64,000 nucleotides of DNA from JAAFIP01 sp031390175 (lineage in GTDB: Bacteria; Pseudomonadota; Gammaproteobacteria; Burkholderiales; Burkholderiaceae_C). Both the position numbers and the translations under genes were made by a program. Positions 33,391 through 40,781 of the stretch are shown here, piece after piece. The stretch is from assembly GCA_031390175.1 (NCBI GenBank), contig JANMTF010000310.1:1-64000 (forward strand), in the 5' to 3' direction. Below the pieces are notes generated by a model. That model saw only the letters and a list, made by a program, of their open reading frames with translations. It searched no databases and had not been told where the DNA came from. Numbering within the stretch: position 1 is the first letter of the stretch; every line of letters starts with the position of its first letter.

Positions 33391-34500
33391 CTATGGAACA
33401 CGGCGCTCGATGACGATGTTCTCCACTTCCACACGACGGTTGGGCTCAAGACATTGGATCAGCGCCGCCATCTGCTTGTCGGTGCAGGTCACCACAGGGT
33501 TGCTTTCGCCCTTGCCAGCGGCAGACAGTCTGCCACCAGATATACCTTTGTCGGTCAGATAGGTTTTGACCGCATTGGCACGCCGCTCGGACAGAGCCTG
33601 GTTGTACTTGTCGGTTCCCAGGCGGTCGGTGTAGCCCGTGATGACGACATTGCTCACGTCGTTGTTGCGGCCTAGTGCCTCTGCAATTTCGTCCAGTTTT
33701 TTCTGCGGCATGCGCAGCTGCGAGCTATCGAAAGCAAACAACTCCGTGGCGGACAGTGTGTAGCGTTCTATCCTGGGTGGAGGCGGGGGTGCCGGTGGGG
33801 GCGGTGCGCTCGCTGGTGGTGGCGGGGGCGCAACGACCACCGCTGGTGCAGGGGCCGGCGGCGGTGGCGGTGCGACCGCTACAGGCGGCGGCGGCGCAAC
33901 TACCGGCGCTGGCGCGGCGCGAACTACGGGCGCCGCAGTCTTTTCAAAAGCGTAGGTAATAGCGATGGTGGCTACATCGTTATTGGCGCGCTTGGAGTTA
34001 AAGTCGTTGCCGCGCAGGTACGTGTGGTTGCGGCGCAAATCGGCCTGCATGCCCCATTGGTCGTTAAATGCAAGTTGAAAGCCTGCTCCAGCGCCTACAA
34101 AAGGAGAAGTGCTACTGGCGGTGCGGGTAGGCGTTCTGAACTTGTCATACTCGGCACCAACCCCCACCAGCAAGAAGGGGCGAAAACGCGAGCGCGAAAA
34201 CATGTACAGCCCGTCCACACCTAGCGTGGATTGCTCAAAACGGTTTGCACCATCATTGGCCCGGGCCAGATTGAGGCCCAACTGTAAGTCCCAGCTCGGA
34301 GTAACGGGTTTGCCAAACCGAAGGCCACCACCTGTGATCCTCTTGTCTGTACCAAAGTCTCCGTCCGGGCGGGTGAGGTTGATACTGGGCGCAATGTAGA
34401 TGGACGGGTTGTAATCATAAGGTTGGGCTAAAGCTGCGCCAGAGTGGGCGCCGGCAAGCAAAGCCACCGCGATGGCAAGGTTTGTGGGGGTGTAGGTCAT
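33391..34500 (-). CDS. OmpA-family outer membrane protein with proline-rich linker
   Basis: 369-residue outer-membrane protein: signal peptide (about 1-25, AVALLAGAHSGAALA), an 8-stranded OmpA-like beta-barrel (about 30-195, with LQLGLNLARANDG and FVGAGAGFQLAFNDQWGMQA), a long Pro/Ala/Val linker (about 200-245), and a C-terminal OmpA peptidoglycan-binding domain (FAFDSSQLRMPQKKLDEIAE, ITGYTDRLGTDKYNQALSER). It anchors the outer membrane to the wall. The linker is unusually long and proline-rich. An intrinsic terminator follows directly. Confidence 0.93.
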   Translation of the reverse strand: MTYTPTNLAIAVALLAGAHSGAALAQPYDYNPSIYIAPSINLTRPDGDFGTDKRITGGGLRFGKPVTPSWDLQLGLNLARANDGANRFEQSTLGVDGLYMFSRSRFRPFLLVGVGAEYDKFRTPTRTASSTSPFVGAGAGFQLAFNDQWGMQADLRRNHTYLRGNDFNSKRANNDVATIAITYAFEKTAAPVVRAAPAPVVAPPPPVAVAPPPPPAPAPAVVVAPPPPPASAPPPPAPPPPPRIERYTLSATELFAFDSSQLRMPQKKLDEIAEALGRNNDVSNVVITGYTDRLGTDKYNQALSERRANAVKTYLTDKGISGGRLSAAGKGESNPVVTCTDKQMAALIQCLEPNRRVEVENIVIERRVP

Positions 34501-34562
34501 AACGTATCTTCAAAAAAATGAAAGGTCAGTTCGATTTCAAACTGAGCGCGTAACACGCTTTT

Positions 34563-35114
34563 TTAGTTTTTGTTGTATTTTGTTTTGGCGCTGGTGACGC
34601 ACGCCGTCTTGGCATCACCGGCTAAGCTGTCACACTTCTCGGTGGCCACTTTGTAGTTGGCGGAGTTAACGTCCTGCTTTTCATCTGCCTTGGCTTCGCC
34701 AACTTTCTTTACCATCTTGGATTCGGCTACAGCCTTGGTGTGAACCGCTTTGGCTTCGGTTTTGCATAGGCTCTTGGCATCGCCACTTTTGTCGTCGCAC
34801 ATTTCTTTGGCCACTGCGTAGGCACCATGGGCTTTCTCTAAAGATACCTTGCTGTTGTCCTTGTCGGTTCCTGAGCGTTTGAAATCCAGCTCTGCGATGG
34901 CGATTTTCTCTTTGCTTTTGGCTTGCTCTTTGCAAATATCTTTTGCGTTACCTTTTGTGCTTGCGCATGCAGTCGAGTCCACCTTGTAGTCGGCTTTGAT
35001 GGCTGACTTGGCAGCAGTGAAGTCGCTTTGGGCCATGGTTTGGGCCAATGACTGGGTCCCGATCAACGCGGCGGTGCACAGGAGAATGGGCTTTAAATAG
35101 GTAGATAACAACAT
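34563..35114 (-). CDS. Secreted Lys/Ala-rich protein with three Cys-pair repeats
   Basis: 183-residue protein with a signal peptide (about 1-25, LLCTAALIGTQSLA). The mature part is helical and rich in Lys, Ala and Asp, and contains three copies of a two-cysteine motif: CASTKGNAKDIC, CDDKSGDAKSLC and CDSLAGDAKTAC (pattern C-x4-G-[ND]-A-K-x2-C). Each could close a small disulfide hairpin in the periplasm. Similar short proteins occur in Burkholderiales without known function. It precedes the OmpA-like gene by 62 bases on the same strand, so the two may be co-transcribed. Confidence 0.75.
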   Translation of the reverse strand: MLLSTYLKPILLCTAALIGTQSLAQTMAQSDFTAAKSAIKADYKVDSTACASTKGNAKDICKEQAKSKEKIAIAELDFKRSGTDKDNSKVSLEKAHGAYAVAKEMCDDKSGDAKSLCKTEAKAVHTKAVAESKMVKKVGEAKADEKQDVNSANYKVATEKCDSLAGDAKTACVTSAKTKYNKN

Positions 35115-35436
35115 GGGGTGTTCCTTGGTAATGTGGGGTACAAGATGTGTAGACAGACCGCTCTACTGTGCCGGGTGCGGGTACTTCGCGTAAGCGGACA
35201 ATACCTCTTGAGCATGTAGTTTTTTTCCTACCCAAAATGCCATCAGGCGACGTACCTGTCGACACGCAAAGGCCTCGTACTTGGTGCTAGATCGCTGGAG
35301 TGTGCGTTGGCGCACAGATGGATTTTGCCAACCCAGGTACAAGTGAGTTGAGGTGCACGAAAGCATCTCACTTTGTACTGCGGCGGCTATCCAGACGTCG
35401 CAAAATCCGACTCACTTATCCATCAAGGACATTTAC
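35115..35436. other. Divergent intergenic region
   Basis: About 320 bases between the Cys-repeat protein and a small plus-strand ORF. The only structure I see is the motif-A site at 35301-35319. No ORF in it looks real. Confidence 0.55.
35301..35319 (+). promoter_or_regulatory. Motif A site
   Basis: TGTGCG-TTGG-CGCACAGAT: a perfect inverted repeat TGTGCG/CGCACA with the AGAY extension, about 118 bases upstream of the small ORF at 35437 and about 190 bases upstream of the divergent gene ending at 34563. Confidence 0.5.
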
Positions 35437-35622
35437 ATGATCAAATTGGCCACCCAATGTTCAGCAGACCCAAGCGGCAGACGGTATGCTGCGGCGGGCA
35501 CACTTGTGAAACCCACTGTAACCACTGGGCCTGAAAAAGCAGGTTCAACCAGCCCGCCCTCAACTCTGCCCAAGGCCACCAAACCTACACTGCATTTGCC
35601 CGCGCGTCCCAGCAAAGAGTAA
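35437..35622 (+). CDS. Possible small ORF (61 aa)
   Basis: Starts MIKLATQCSADPSGRRYA and ends in a Pro/Ser/Thr-rich tail. Its leader (TTATCCATCAAGGACATTTACATGATCAAA in pieces) resembles that of the next gene at 35757 (TTATCCATTGGAG..ATGATCAAA), suggesting a duplicated promoter and leader with a degenerate coding part. No signal peptide or recognised domain. It may be a decayed copy or untranslated. Confidence 0.3.
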   Translation: MIKLATQCSADPSGRRYAAAGTLVKPTVTTGPEKAGSTSPPSTLPKATKPTLHLPARPSKE

Positions 35623-35676
35623 GCTTTCAAACTTTGCAACAACAGGTGTCTCTCCACTTTGGAAAAGTTGCTTGTC

Positions 35677-35695
35677 AGTACGCTGTCGCACAGAC
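35677..35695 (+). promoter_or_regulatory. Motif A site
   Basis: AGTACG-CTGT-CGCACAGAC, about 60 bases upstream of the periplasmic repeat protein at 35757. One mismatch from the GTGCG half-site; the CGCACAGAC half is exact. Confidence 0.5.
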
Positions 35696-35756
35696 GTGCG
35701 CCGTGCCAGCAGGTATCTTCTGCCTTCCTCTTTTTTAATTTATCCATTGGAGTTTT

Positions 35757-36185
35757 ATGATCAAAAGCACTTGTTTTCAAAACCTGGTCTTCAGCGCTGC
35801 GCTGATTGCAGTATCGTCTACGGCTTACGCCCAAACCACCAGCCCACCCGAGGTAGCAGCAACACGCAATGAGGTTCGGATGGACCGGGATGAGTTTCTC
35901 AAAAACCACCGGTACGACGATACCAACGGTGACTGGATACCCAATACACCGTTCAAAAGCGATAGTTCCCGCGCTGATGTGAAGATGGCGCGCGACAAAT
36001 TTTTGTCGTCCAACCGCTGGGACGAAGCGAATGACGATTTCACGCCAATCGCGCAGACGCCGCGTAACATGAGCGACGTATCTCCTGAAGTGCGGAAAAT
36101 GGAAACCATGCAATTCATGCGCACGCACATGTGGGACAACTCCAGCTCGAAGTGGGTCAAAAAGCCGATGCGCCCCAAACAATAA
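35757..36185 (+). CDS. Secreted protein with three FLxxxxWD repeats
   Basis: 142-residue periplasmic protein. The signal peptide is about residues 1-25 (FSAALIAVSSTAYA then QTT). The mature chain holds three related units: RDEFLKNHRYDDTNGDWIP, RDKFLSSNRWDEANDDFTP and MQFMRTHMWDNSSSKWV, i.e. a helix-start F(L/M)xxxx(R/M)(Y/W)D followed by an Asn/Asp-rich loop that looks calcium- or water-binding. The family is not one I can name. TTGGAG precedes the ATG. A motif-A site lies upstream, and the gene converges on a Crp/Fnr gene. Confidence 0.75.
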   Translation: MIKSTCFQNLVFSAALIAVSSTAYAQTTSPPEVAATRNEVRMDRDEFLKNHRYDDTNGDWIPNTPFKSDSSRADVKMARDKFLSSNRWDEANDDFTPIAQTPRNMSDVSPEVRKMETMQFMRTHMWDNSSSKWVKKPMRPKQ

Positions 36186-36305
36186 GGATGGCGAAAGTCA
36201 TCTTCAGTTGAATGCGTGCGCAGAGTGCGTTGTCAATTCACCTAGCGACGTTTGCCGAATTTGGTGGAGCTGCCGTCCTGGCCTGCACAGGGCAGCCAAG
36301 ATGGT

Positions 36306-36998
36306 TCAGCCGATATTTTCAGAATATATTTTTTGGTCTATTTTGTAGCAGCTACATGCGGCTGCTTCCAGGCCAGCTCGGTCGATTACGGTCAGCTTGC
36401 CTCGGCTGTAACCTATCACGCCAGTGCGTTGCAGATCTCCCGCGGCGGTGGTAATGCCTACCCGGCGAACCCCCAGCATGTAGGCCAGAAATTCCTGGGT
36501 GACCTGGAATGTCGCCGAATGCGCCCGGTCTTGGCTCATTAACAACCATCGCGCCAGCCTTGGCCCGATGTGGTGGAAGCGCAGGCAAGCTGCAGAGTCG
36601 GCGAGCTGGGACATCAGTACATACACGTAGCGGTGAAGTACCTGTTGCAGAGCCGGGCTACGCCCCAGCTCAGTGCGGAACGCACGCGCGCTCGTGCGCA
36701 GTGCTGTGCCCTCGCCTTGCACCACGGCATGCAGAGGAGTCGTCAAGACACCTAAGGCCAGCTGGGCGCCCAGCATGCCTTCGCGGCCCACCATGCCAAC
36801 CTCAACACCCGGACTACCGTCCACGGTGGCGATGAGTGAGATGAACCCATCCGTTGGGAAGTAGACGTAAGCCGTGGGCTTGCCATGTTCATACAGAACC
36901 TGTGCCAACGTCAAATCTACAGGCTGGCAGGCATTCAATAAGCCAAGACGGGCTTTGCGCGGGAGGGATTCAATAAGATGGTTGGCGGCAAGTTTCAT
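36306..36998 (-). CDS. Crp/Fnr family regulator (copy 3)
   Basis: 230-residue Crp/Fnr-type protein: beta-roll with AYVYFPTDGFISLI and VGREGMLGAQLALG, and helix-turn-helix QVTQEFLAYMLGVRRVGITT followed by GKLTVIDRAGLE. It shares the YFPT and MLGVRR signatures with the regulators at 24996 and 47125, so these three are paralogues. No cysteine cluster for oxygen sensing is visible. It is divergent from the beta/gamma-crystallin-like gene, with 251 bases and a motif-A site between them. Confidence 0.88.
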   Translation of the reverse strand: MKLAANHLIESLPRKARLGLLNACQPVDLTLAQVLYEHGKPTAYVYFPTDGFISLIATVDGSPGVEVGMVGREGMLGAQLALGVLTTPLHAVVQGEGTALRTSARAFRTELGRSPALQQVLHRYVYVLMSQLADSAACLRFHHIGPRLARWLLMSQDRAHSATFQVTQEFLAYMLGVRRVGITTAAGDLQRTGVIGYSRGKLTVIDRAGLEAAACSCYKIDQKIYSENIG

Positions 36999-37113
36999 GG
37001 ATCAATTCCGATACTTTTAGTGTCCCTTCCTCAGAAGGGGTAAGTTCGAAATTTCCCGCTGTCGAATTCAGTGTCATCGGTGAATCACTATAACGCCGTG
37101 GACAGGTGCACAC

Positions 37114-37132
37114 CGTGCGTGAACGTACAGAC
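37114..37132 (+). promoter_or_regulatory. Motif A site
   Basis: CGTGCG-TGAA-CGTACAGAC, 118 bases upstream of the crystallin-like protein start and about 115 bases upstream of the divergent Crp/Fnr gene. Spacing between half-sites is identical to the other copies. Confidence 0.5.
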
Positions 37133-37249
37133 CCACTGGTATTAAGCAGTTATGTTGTGGTGGTTGACTTGCACTCTTTTCCATACGGCAGGTGTTTCCG
37201 ATGGGAGGTGTTGGGCAGGTCTGGATGTTTCAATTCATGGGGGTGCGAT

Positions 37250-38029
37250 ATGCACAAAACGCTGAAAGCTGTATGTGCCGCTGTTGCGGTAGGGTTTAGT
37301 GCGCAAGTGGTGGCGCAAGTGGTATTTTATGAAAATGAAGGTTACACAGGTCGAAGCTTTACTACTGAGCGAAAAGTCAACAACCTGGAGCAATACGGGT
37401 TCAATGACCGAGCCTCTTCAGCCGTGGTGTTGCGTGAGTTGTGGGAGGTTTGCGAAGACGCGCGGCACACGGGTCGCTGCGCCGTGCTGCGTCCTGGACG
37501 CTATCCGTCTCTTTCTGCCATGGGTTTGAATAACAGAGTTTCTTCGGTTCGTACGGTGCCACGCACCAACGCTGTGAACACAGACCGCTATGCCTCGCCT
37601 ACGGAACCGGTTTACGATAATCACCGCCGTAGCAACGAACGACTGTACGAGGCTAACGTGACCTCTGTGCACGCGGTGGTCGGGCCTGCGCAGCGCAGAT
37701 GCTGGATTGAACCTGCCCAAGCTATCCAGGAGCGCAGTGATAAAAGCATCCCTGCAGCGGTTGCCGCTGCGTTGCTGGGCAATGTGCTGAGCCATCAAGT
37801 GGTCAGCGGGCCAGTAGATGGCTCAGTGGTGGGCGATGCGGCTGGAGGTAGCGCTGATAAGGAGCCACCGATGCGGCGCATTGACAAATGCACTGCTGGG
37901 CCGAACCGGGCCGTTCCCCGGTATTGGGATGTGGCTTATACCTTTCGAGGTGTCGAGCACCGTATGCAAACGGCAACGCCTCCAGGCGCAACCGTCACCG
38001 TCAACCGGCTTGGCGAGCCCAGAGCCTAG
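37250..38029 (+). CDS. Secreted beta/gamma-crystallin-like protein with glycine-zipper-like part
   Basis: 259-residue exported protein. Signal peptide about 1-23 (AVCAAVAVGFSAQVVA), then a beta/gamma-crystallin-like unit (VVFYENEGYTGRSFTTERKV, then GFNDRASSAVV and CAVLRPGRYPSL ending GLNNRVSSVR), i.e. two Greek-key motifs that often bind calcium. The C-terminal half has a degenerate 2TM glycine-zipper region (AAVAAALLGNVLSHQVVSGP) and a last segment (YWDVAYTFRGVEHRMQTATP) typical of this Burkholderiales protein type. The ATG at 37250 is chosen for the signal peptide; the frame is open 48 codons further upstream. Probably a periplasmic or outer-membrane stress protein. Confidence 0.82.
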   Translation: MHKTLKAVCAAVAVGFSAQVVAQVVFYENEGYTGRSFTTERKVNNLEQYGFNDRASSAVVLRELWEVCEDARHTGRCAVLRPGRYPSLSAMGLNNRVSSVRTVPRTNAVNTDRYASPTEPVYDNHRRSNERLYEANVTSVHAVVGPAQRRCWIEPAQAIQERSDKSIPAAVAAALLGNVLSHQVVSGPVDGSVVGDAAGGSADKEPPMRRIDKCTAGPNRAVPRYWDVAYTFRGVEHRMQTATPPGATVTVNRLGEPRA

Positions 38030-38043
38030 CGCCCGATGCGGTG

Positions 38044-38817
38044 CTACGTGCCAAGCGCCCCACGCTGTGCCAAAATTTCGTCAGAAGGCAAAAAGCTCAG
38101 CGCAAAGCTGTAAATACCCATCAAGGCCACCACTTGCGGCAACAAGCCAAAAAACAGGTAGAGCGTGGGCATGAACAAAATACCTCCAAACTGCAATATC
38201 CAGGCGTCACAGGCTACTTGCAAGGGAACGAAAACGACGAAAAAAAGCAGTGCTGCAGCAGTGGCGCCGTATTTGACCCACCACGGCAGGACAAACAAAT
38301 ACAGCGTGAGCCCAAACAAGGTGGGCACTAGCAGCATCAACCCAGCGGATTGGCGAAAACCATCGGTGAGAAAGTTGGCCACTGTAGTGGGCAGCGATTC
38401 AGGCCACACGTAGAAAAACACCAAAGACGACACCTGCACCAGCACAACCAGTCGCACAAAGTAAATCAACGGCAAACGATCCGCATGAAGCCACATGGTA
38501 CTCGCCCACAGCACCGCGCACGCCAAGGCTGTGATCCACCACACGGTGATAGTGGGCAAAAGCGTCGGGGCTGTTACCACGAAGGCGGGGAGCAGCGTTG
38601 CGCCAGTCGTGGTGGCGATATCGGCACTCCCCACCAGTCCCGTCTTGAGCATCCAGAAATTGAGTTGCGCGTTCCAGAGTGTCGCGATGTCGCCTAAAGC
38701 CCACCAGACAAGCACTGTGATGGCCAGAACGACCACGCCGTCGCGCGCCGCAATCGGCCACGACACTCTGTGCTTGCGGAACGCGCGGTGAGGCAGGGTG
38801 TGAAGAGTTATCGCCAT
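38044..38817 (-). CDS. Polytopic membrane protein of the exopolysaccharide operon
   Basis: 257-residue inner-membrane protein with about six or seven hydrophobic segments (GVVVLAITVLVWWALGDIA, LPTITVWWITALACAVLWA, FVRLVVLVQVSSLVFFYVW and others). No domain is recognised. It is the last gene of the seven-gene polysaccharide operon, 15 bases after the YaiO-like gene. It might assist polymer export, modification or anchoring, but nothing in the sequence proves it. It is convergent with the crystallin-like gene, 14 bases away. Confidence 0.7.
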   Translation of the reverse strand: MAITLHTLPHRAFRKHRVSWPIAARDGVVVLAITVLVWWALGDIATLWNAQLNFWMLKTGLVGSADIATTTGATLLPAFVVTAPTLLPTITVWWITALACAVLWASTMWLHADRLPLIYFVRLVVLVQVSSLVFFYVWPESLPTTVANFLTDGFRQSAGLMLLVPTLFGLTLYLFVLPWWVKYGATAAALLFFVVFVPLQVACDAWILQFGGILFMPTLYLFFGLLPQVVALMGIYSFALSFLPSDEILAQRGALGT

Positions 38818-38832
38818 ATCAGTGTTGCCAAT

Positions 38833-39621
38833 CTAAAAATCATAGAAGACGGACGCCGACACCCCGTTGCGGCGGTAAAACGGATTGTTGTAGCGTTCAA
38901 CTTGCACCTCGAAGCCCCAACTGCGTGATAACCATTGCCGCCAGGCAAGCGTCGTCACGTTAGACTTGAAATTGGCCGCTGGCACGTTGGCACCTTGCGG
39001 CAAATAACCTTCTTTTCCTGTGTCGTATCTTGCCGAGAGATAGTGTTTTTTGTTTTCGCCGTAAGTGCCGGCCACATAGTAGCGGTTGGTGCTCACGCTG
39101 CCGGGATTGCTGGTGTTGCGTTTAAACCCCAGCTCGGCCACAAAGGGAGCCGCAAAGTAATAGCTGGACGACACCTGCCATGAGCGGTCGTCGTGTACAC
39201 CATCACTGGCTTTGGAGGCCGTGAACTGCACGCCAGTGATTAGCTGGCGTTGGGCCAGCCATTTTCGGTTCAGCGCCAAATCGATGCGCCGTTTGATCAA
39301 AAAGCTTGCGCCAGTCCCTAGGCCGGCACCAACCATGGCGTACCAGTCTTCGCTGAAGTCGTGTGTCAAAGACGCCGACACTGCCTGGCCTGTCTCGTCA
39401 AAATGTTTTTGTTGTGATGCCTCCCAATTAAGCACACCAATTTTTTTGCCCAGATTGACATTGCCACGTGCAAACGCATCGCGCCAACCGGGGAGATTTT
39501 CCGAAAGGCGCGATTGGCTATAGCCTAATTGCACACTACCGGTGTCTTCCTGTCCATACGCAAAGCTGGCCAAGAACGTAGCGCTGCAAAATAGTGCCGC
39601 GCGGTGCAAATATAGTTTCAT
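38833..39621 (-). CDS. YaiO-family outer membrane beta-barrel protein
   Basis: 262-residue outer-membrane protein: signal peptide (about 1-23, LFCSATFLASFAYG), then alternating amphipathic strands to the C-terminal phenylalanine (NGVSASVFYDF), as in YaiO-type barrels. Features include VQLGYSQSRLSENLPGWRDA and SLTHDFSEDWYAMVGAGLGT. YaiO proteins occur in polysaccharide loci next to GT2 synthases and are probably part of the export path across the outer membrane. It overlaps the epimerase gene by 4 bases. Confidence 0.82.
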   Translation of the reverse strand: MKLYLHRAALFCSATFLASFAYGQEDTGSVQLGYSQSRLSENLPGWRDAFARGNVNLGKKIGVLNWEASQQKHFDETGQAVSASLTHDFSEDWYAMVGAGLGTGASFLIKRRIDLALNRKWLAQRQLITGVQFTASKASDGVHDDRSWQVSSSYYFAAPFVAELGFKRNTSNPGSVSTNRYYVAGTYGENKKHYLSARYDTGKEGYLPQGANVPAANFKSNVTTLAWRQWLSRSWGFEVQVERYNNPFYRRNGVSASVFYDF

Positions 39622-40781
39622 GCTGCCGCCATTTGTGTTTGTTGGTTGCCTAAAACCTCAGCCATGTAGGTTGCTATTTGCACACCTGCCGTACCATCAC
39701 CGAATGGATTGCTAAACGGCAAGATAGGCTGGACTTGCGCCTTGGACAGGCACTGCTGCACCGCCGACACAATGGCCGCCGTGTCAGTGCCTACAAGCTG
39801 ACCCAGCCCACAGTCCAGCACCTCAGGGCGCTCGGTAACGTTGCGCAAGATCAGCACCGGCTTCATCAACGCGACGGCCTCCTCTTGAATGCCACCTGAA
39901 TCAGTTAACAACAGGTTGGCGCTGCGCATGAGGTCAATTAATTCGGGATAGTTCAAAGGCTGGGTCAGGTGCCAGCGTGCGCGTACCGAGGCCTCGGCCA
40001 TCGCATGGGCCTGCGTGACCGCATCTTTCACCAAGGGGTTCAAGTGCACTGGCCAAACGACTGCCAAGTTTTTGTCGGCCACCAGGAGCTGCACCACGGC
40101 CTGGAGCACGCCCTGCATGGGCGCGCCCCAGTTTTCGCGGCGGTGCGCCGTCACTACCATCAGGCGTTGGCAACCGCTGCGTACAAACCAGTGCCGCGCC
40201 ATGTCTTGCTTGTTAAACCTGCAGTCTGGAGACTGCAATCGCGCGGCGGCCCACTGCGCCGCGTCCACCACGGTATTGCCTACCTGCACCACCTGCTCGG
40301 TGGTGCCTTCACGGGCTAAGCTGTTGACCGCGCCCAGGGTGGGTGCGAAGTGCCAGGTAGCGATACGTCCTATTAACTGGCGGTTCATCTCCTCAGGAAA
40401 AGGCTCATCCTTGCTGCCTGATCTCAGGCCTGCCTCGACGTGGCCCACAGGTACTCGGTGGTAGAACGCGGCCAGGGCGCCCATCGCGGCGCTGGTGGTA
40501 TCCCCATGCACGAGCATGGCGCGCGGACAGGTTCGCTCCACTACAGCATCGATTCCTCCCATTATTTCTGCAGAGAGTTGTGCCAGGCCGGGTTTTCCGC
40601 GCACCAGCTTGATGAAGTGCAGCGGCATGAATTCAAAGAACTCATACAGTGGCCACGCCATATCGTCGTGCTGGCCGGTATGCATCACCACAGGCTGCAA
40701 CCCTCTGGCGGCAAGCGCCTTGACTACCGGCGCCATCTTGATAATTTCGGGGCGCGTGCCCATACAAACCAAAATAGTCAT
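39618..40781 (-). CDS. wecB: UDP-N-acetylglucosamine 2-epimerase (non-hydrolysing)
   Basis: 387-residue enzyme that interconverts UDP-GlcNAc and UDP-ManNAc in the cytoplasm. Diagnostic motifs are MGTRPEIIKMAPVVKAL, MHTGQHDDMA, VHGDTTSAAMGALAAF, GHVEAGLRSG, EEMNRQLI and LLTDSGGIQEEA. Length is normal. Its presence inside the polysaccharide operon suggests that ManNAc or a derivative is a building block of the polymer. It overlaps the deacetylase-like gene and the YaiO gene by 4 bases each. Confidence 0.95.
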   Translation of the reverse strand: MTILVCMGTRPEIIKMAPVVKALAARGLQPVVMHTGQHDDMAWPLYEFFEFMPLHFIKLVRGKPGLAQLSAEIMGGIDAVVERTCPRAMLVHGDTTSAAMGALAAFYHRVPVGHVEAGLRSGSKDEPFPEEMNRQLIGRIATWHFAPTLGAVNSLAREGTTEQVVQVGNTVVDAAQWAAARLQSPDCRFNKQDMARHWFVRSGCQRLMVVTAHRRENWGAPMQGVLQAVVQLLVADKNLAVVWPVHLNPLVKDAVTQAHAMAEASVRARWHLTQPLNYPELIDLMRSANLLLTDSGGIQEEAVALMKPVLILRNVTERPEVLDCGLGQLVGTDTAAIVSAVQQCLSKAQVQPILPFSNPFGDGTAGVQIATYMAEVLGNQQTQMAAA

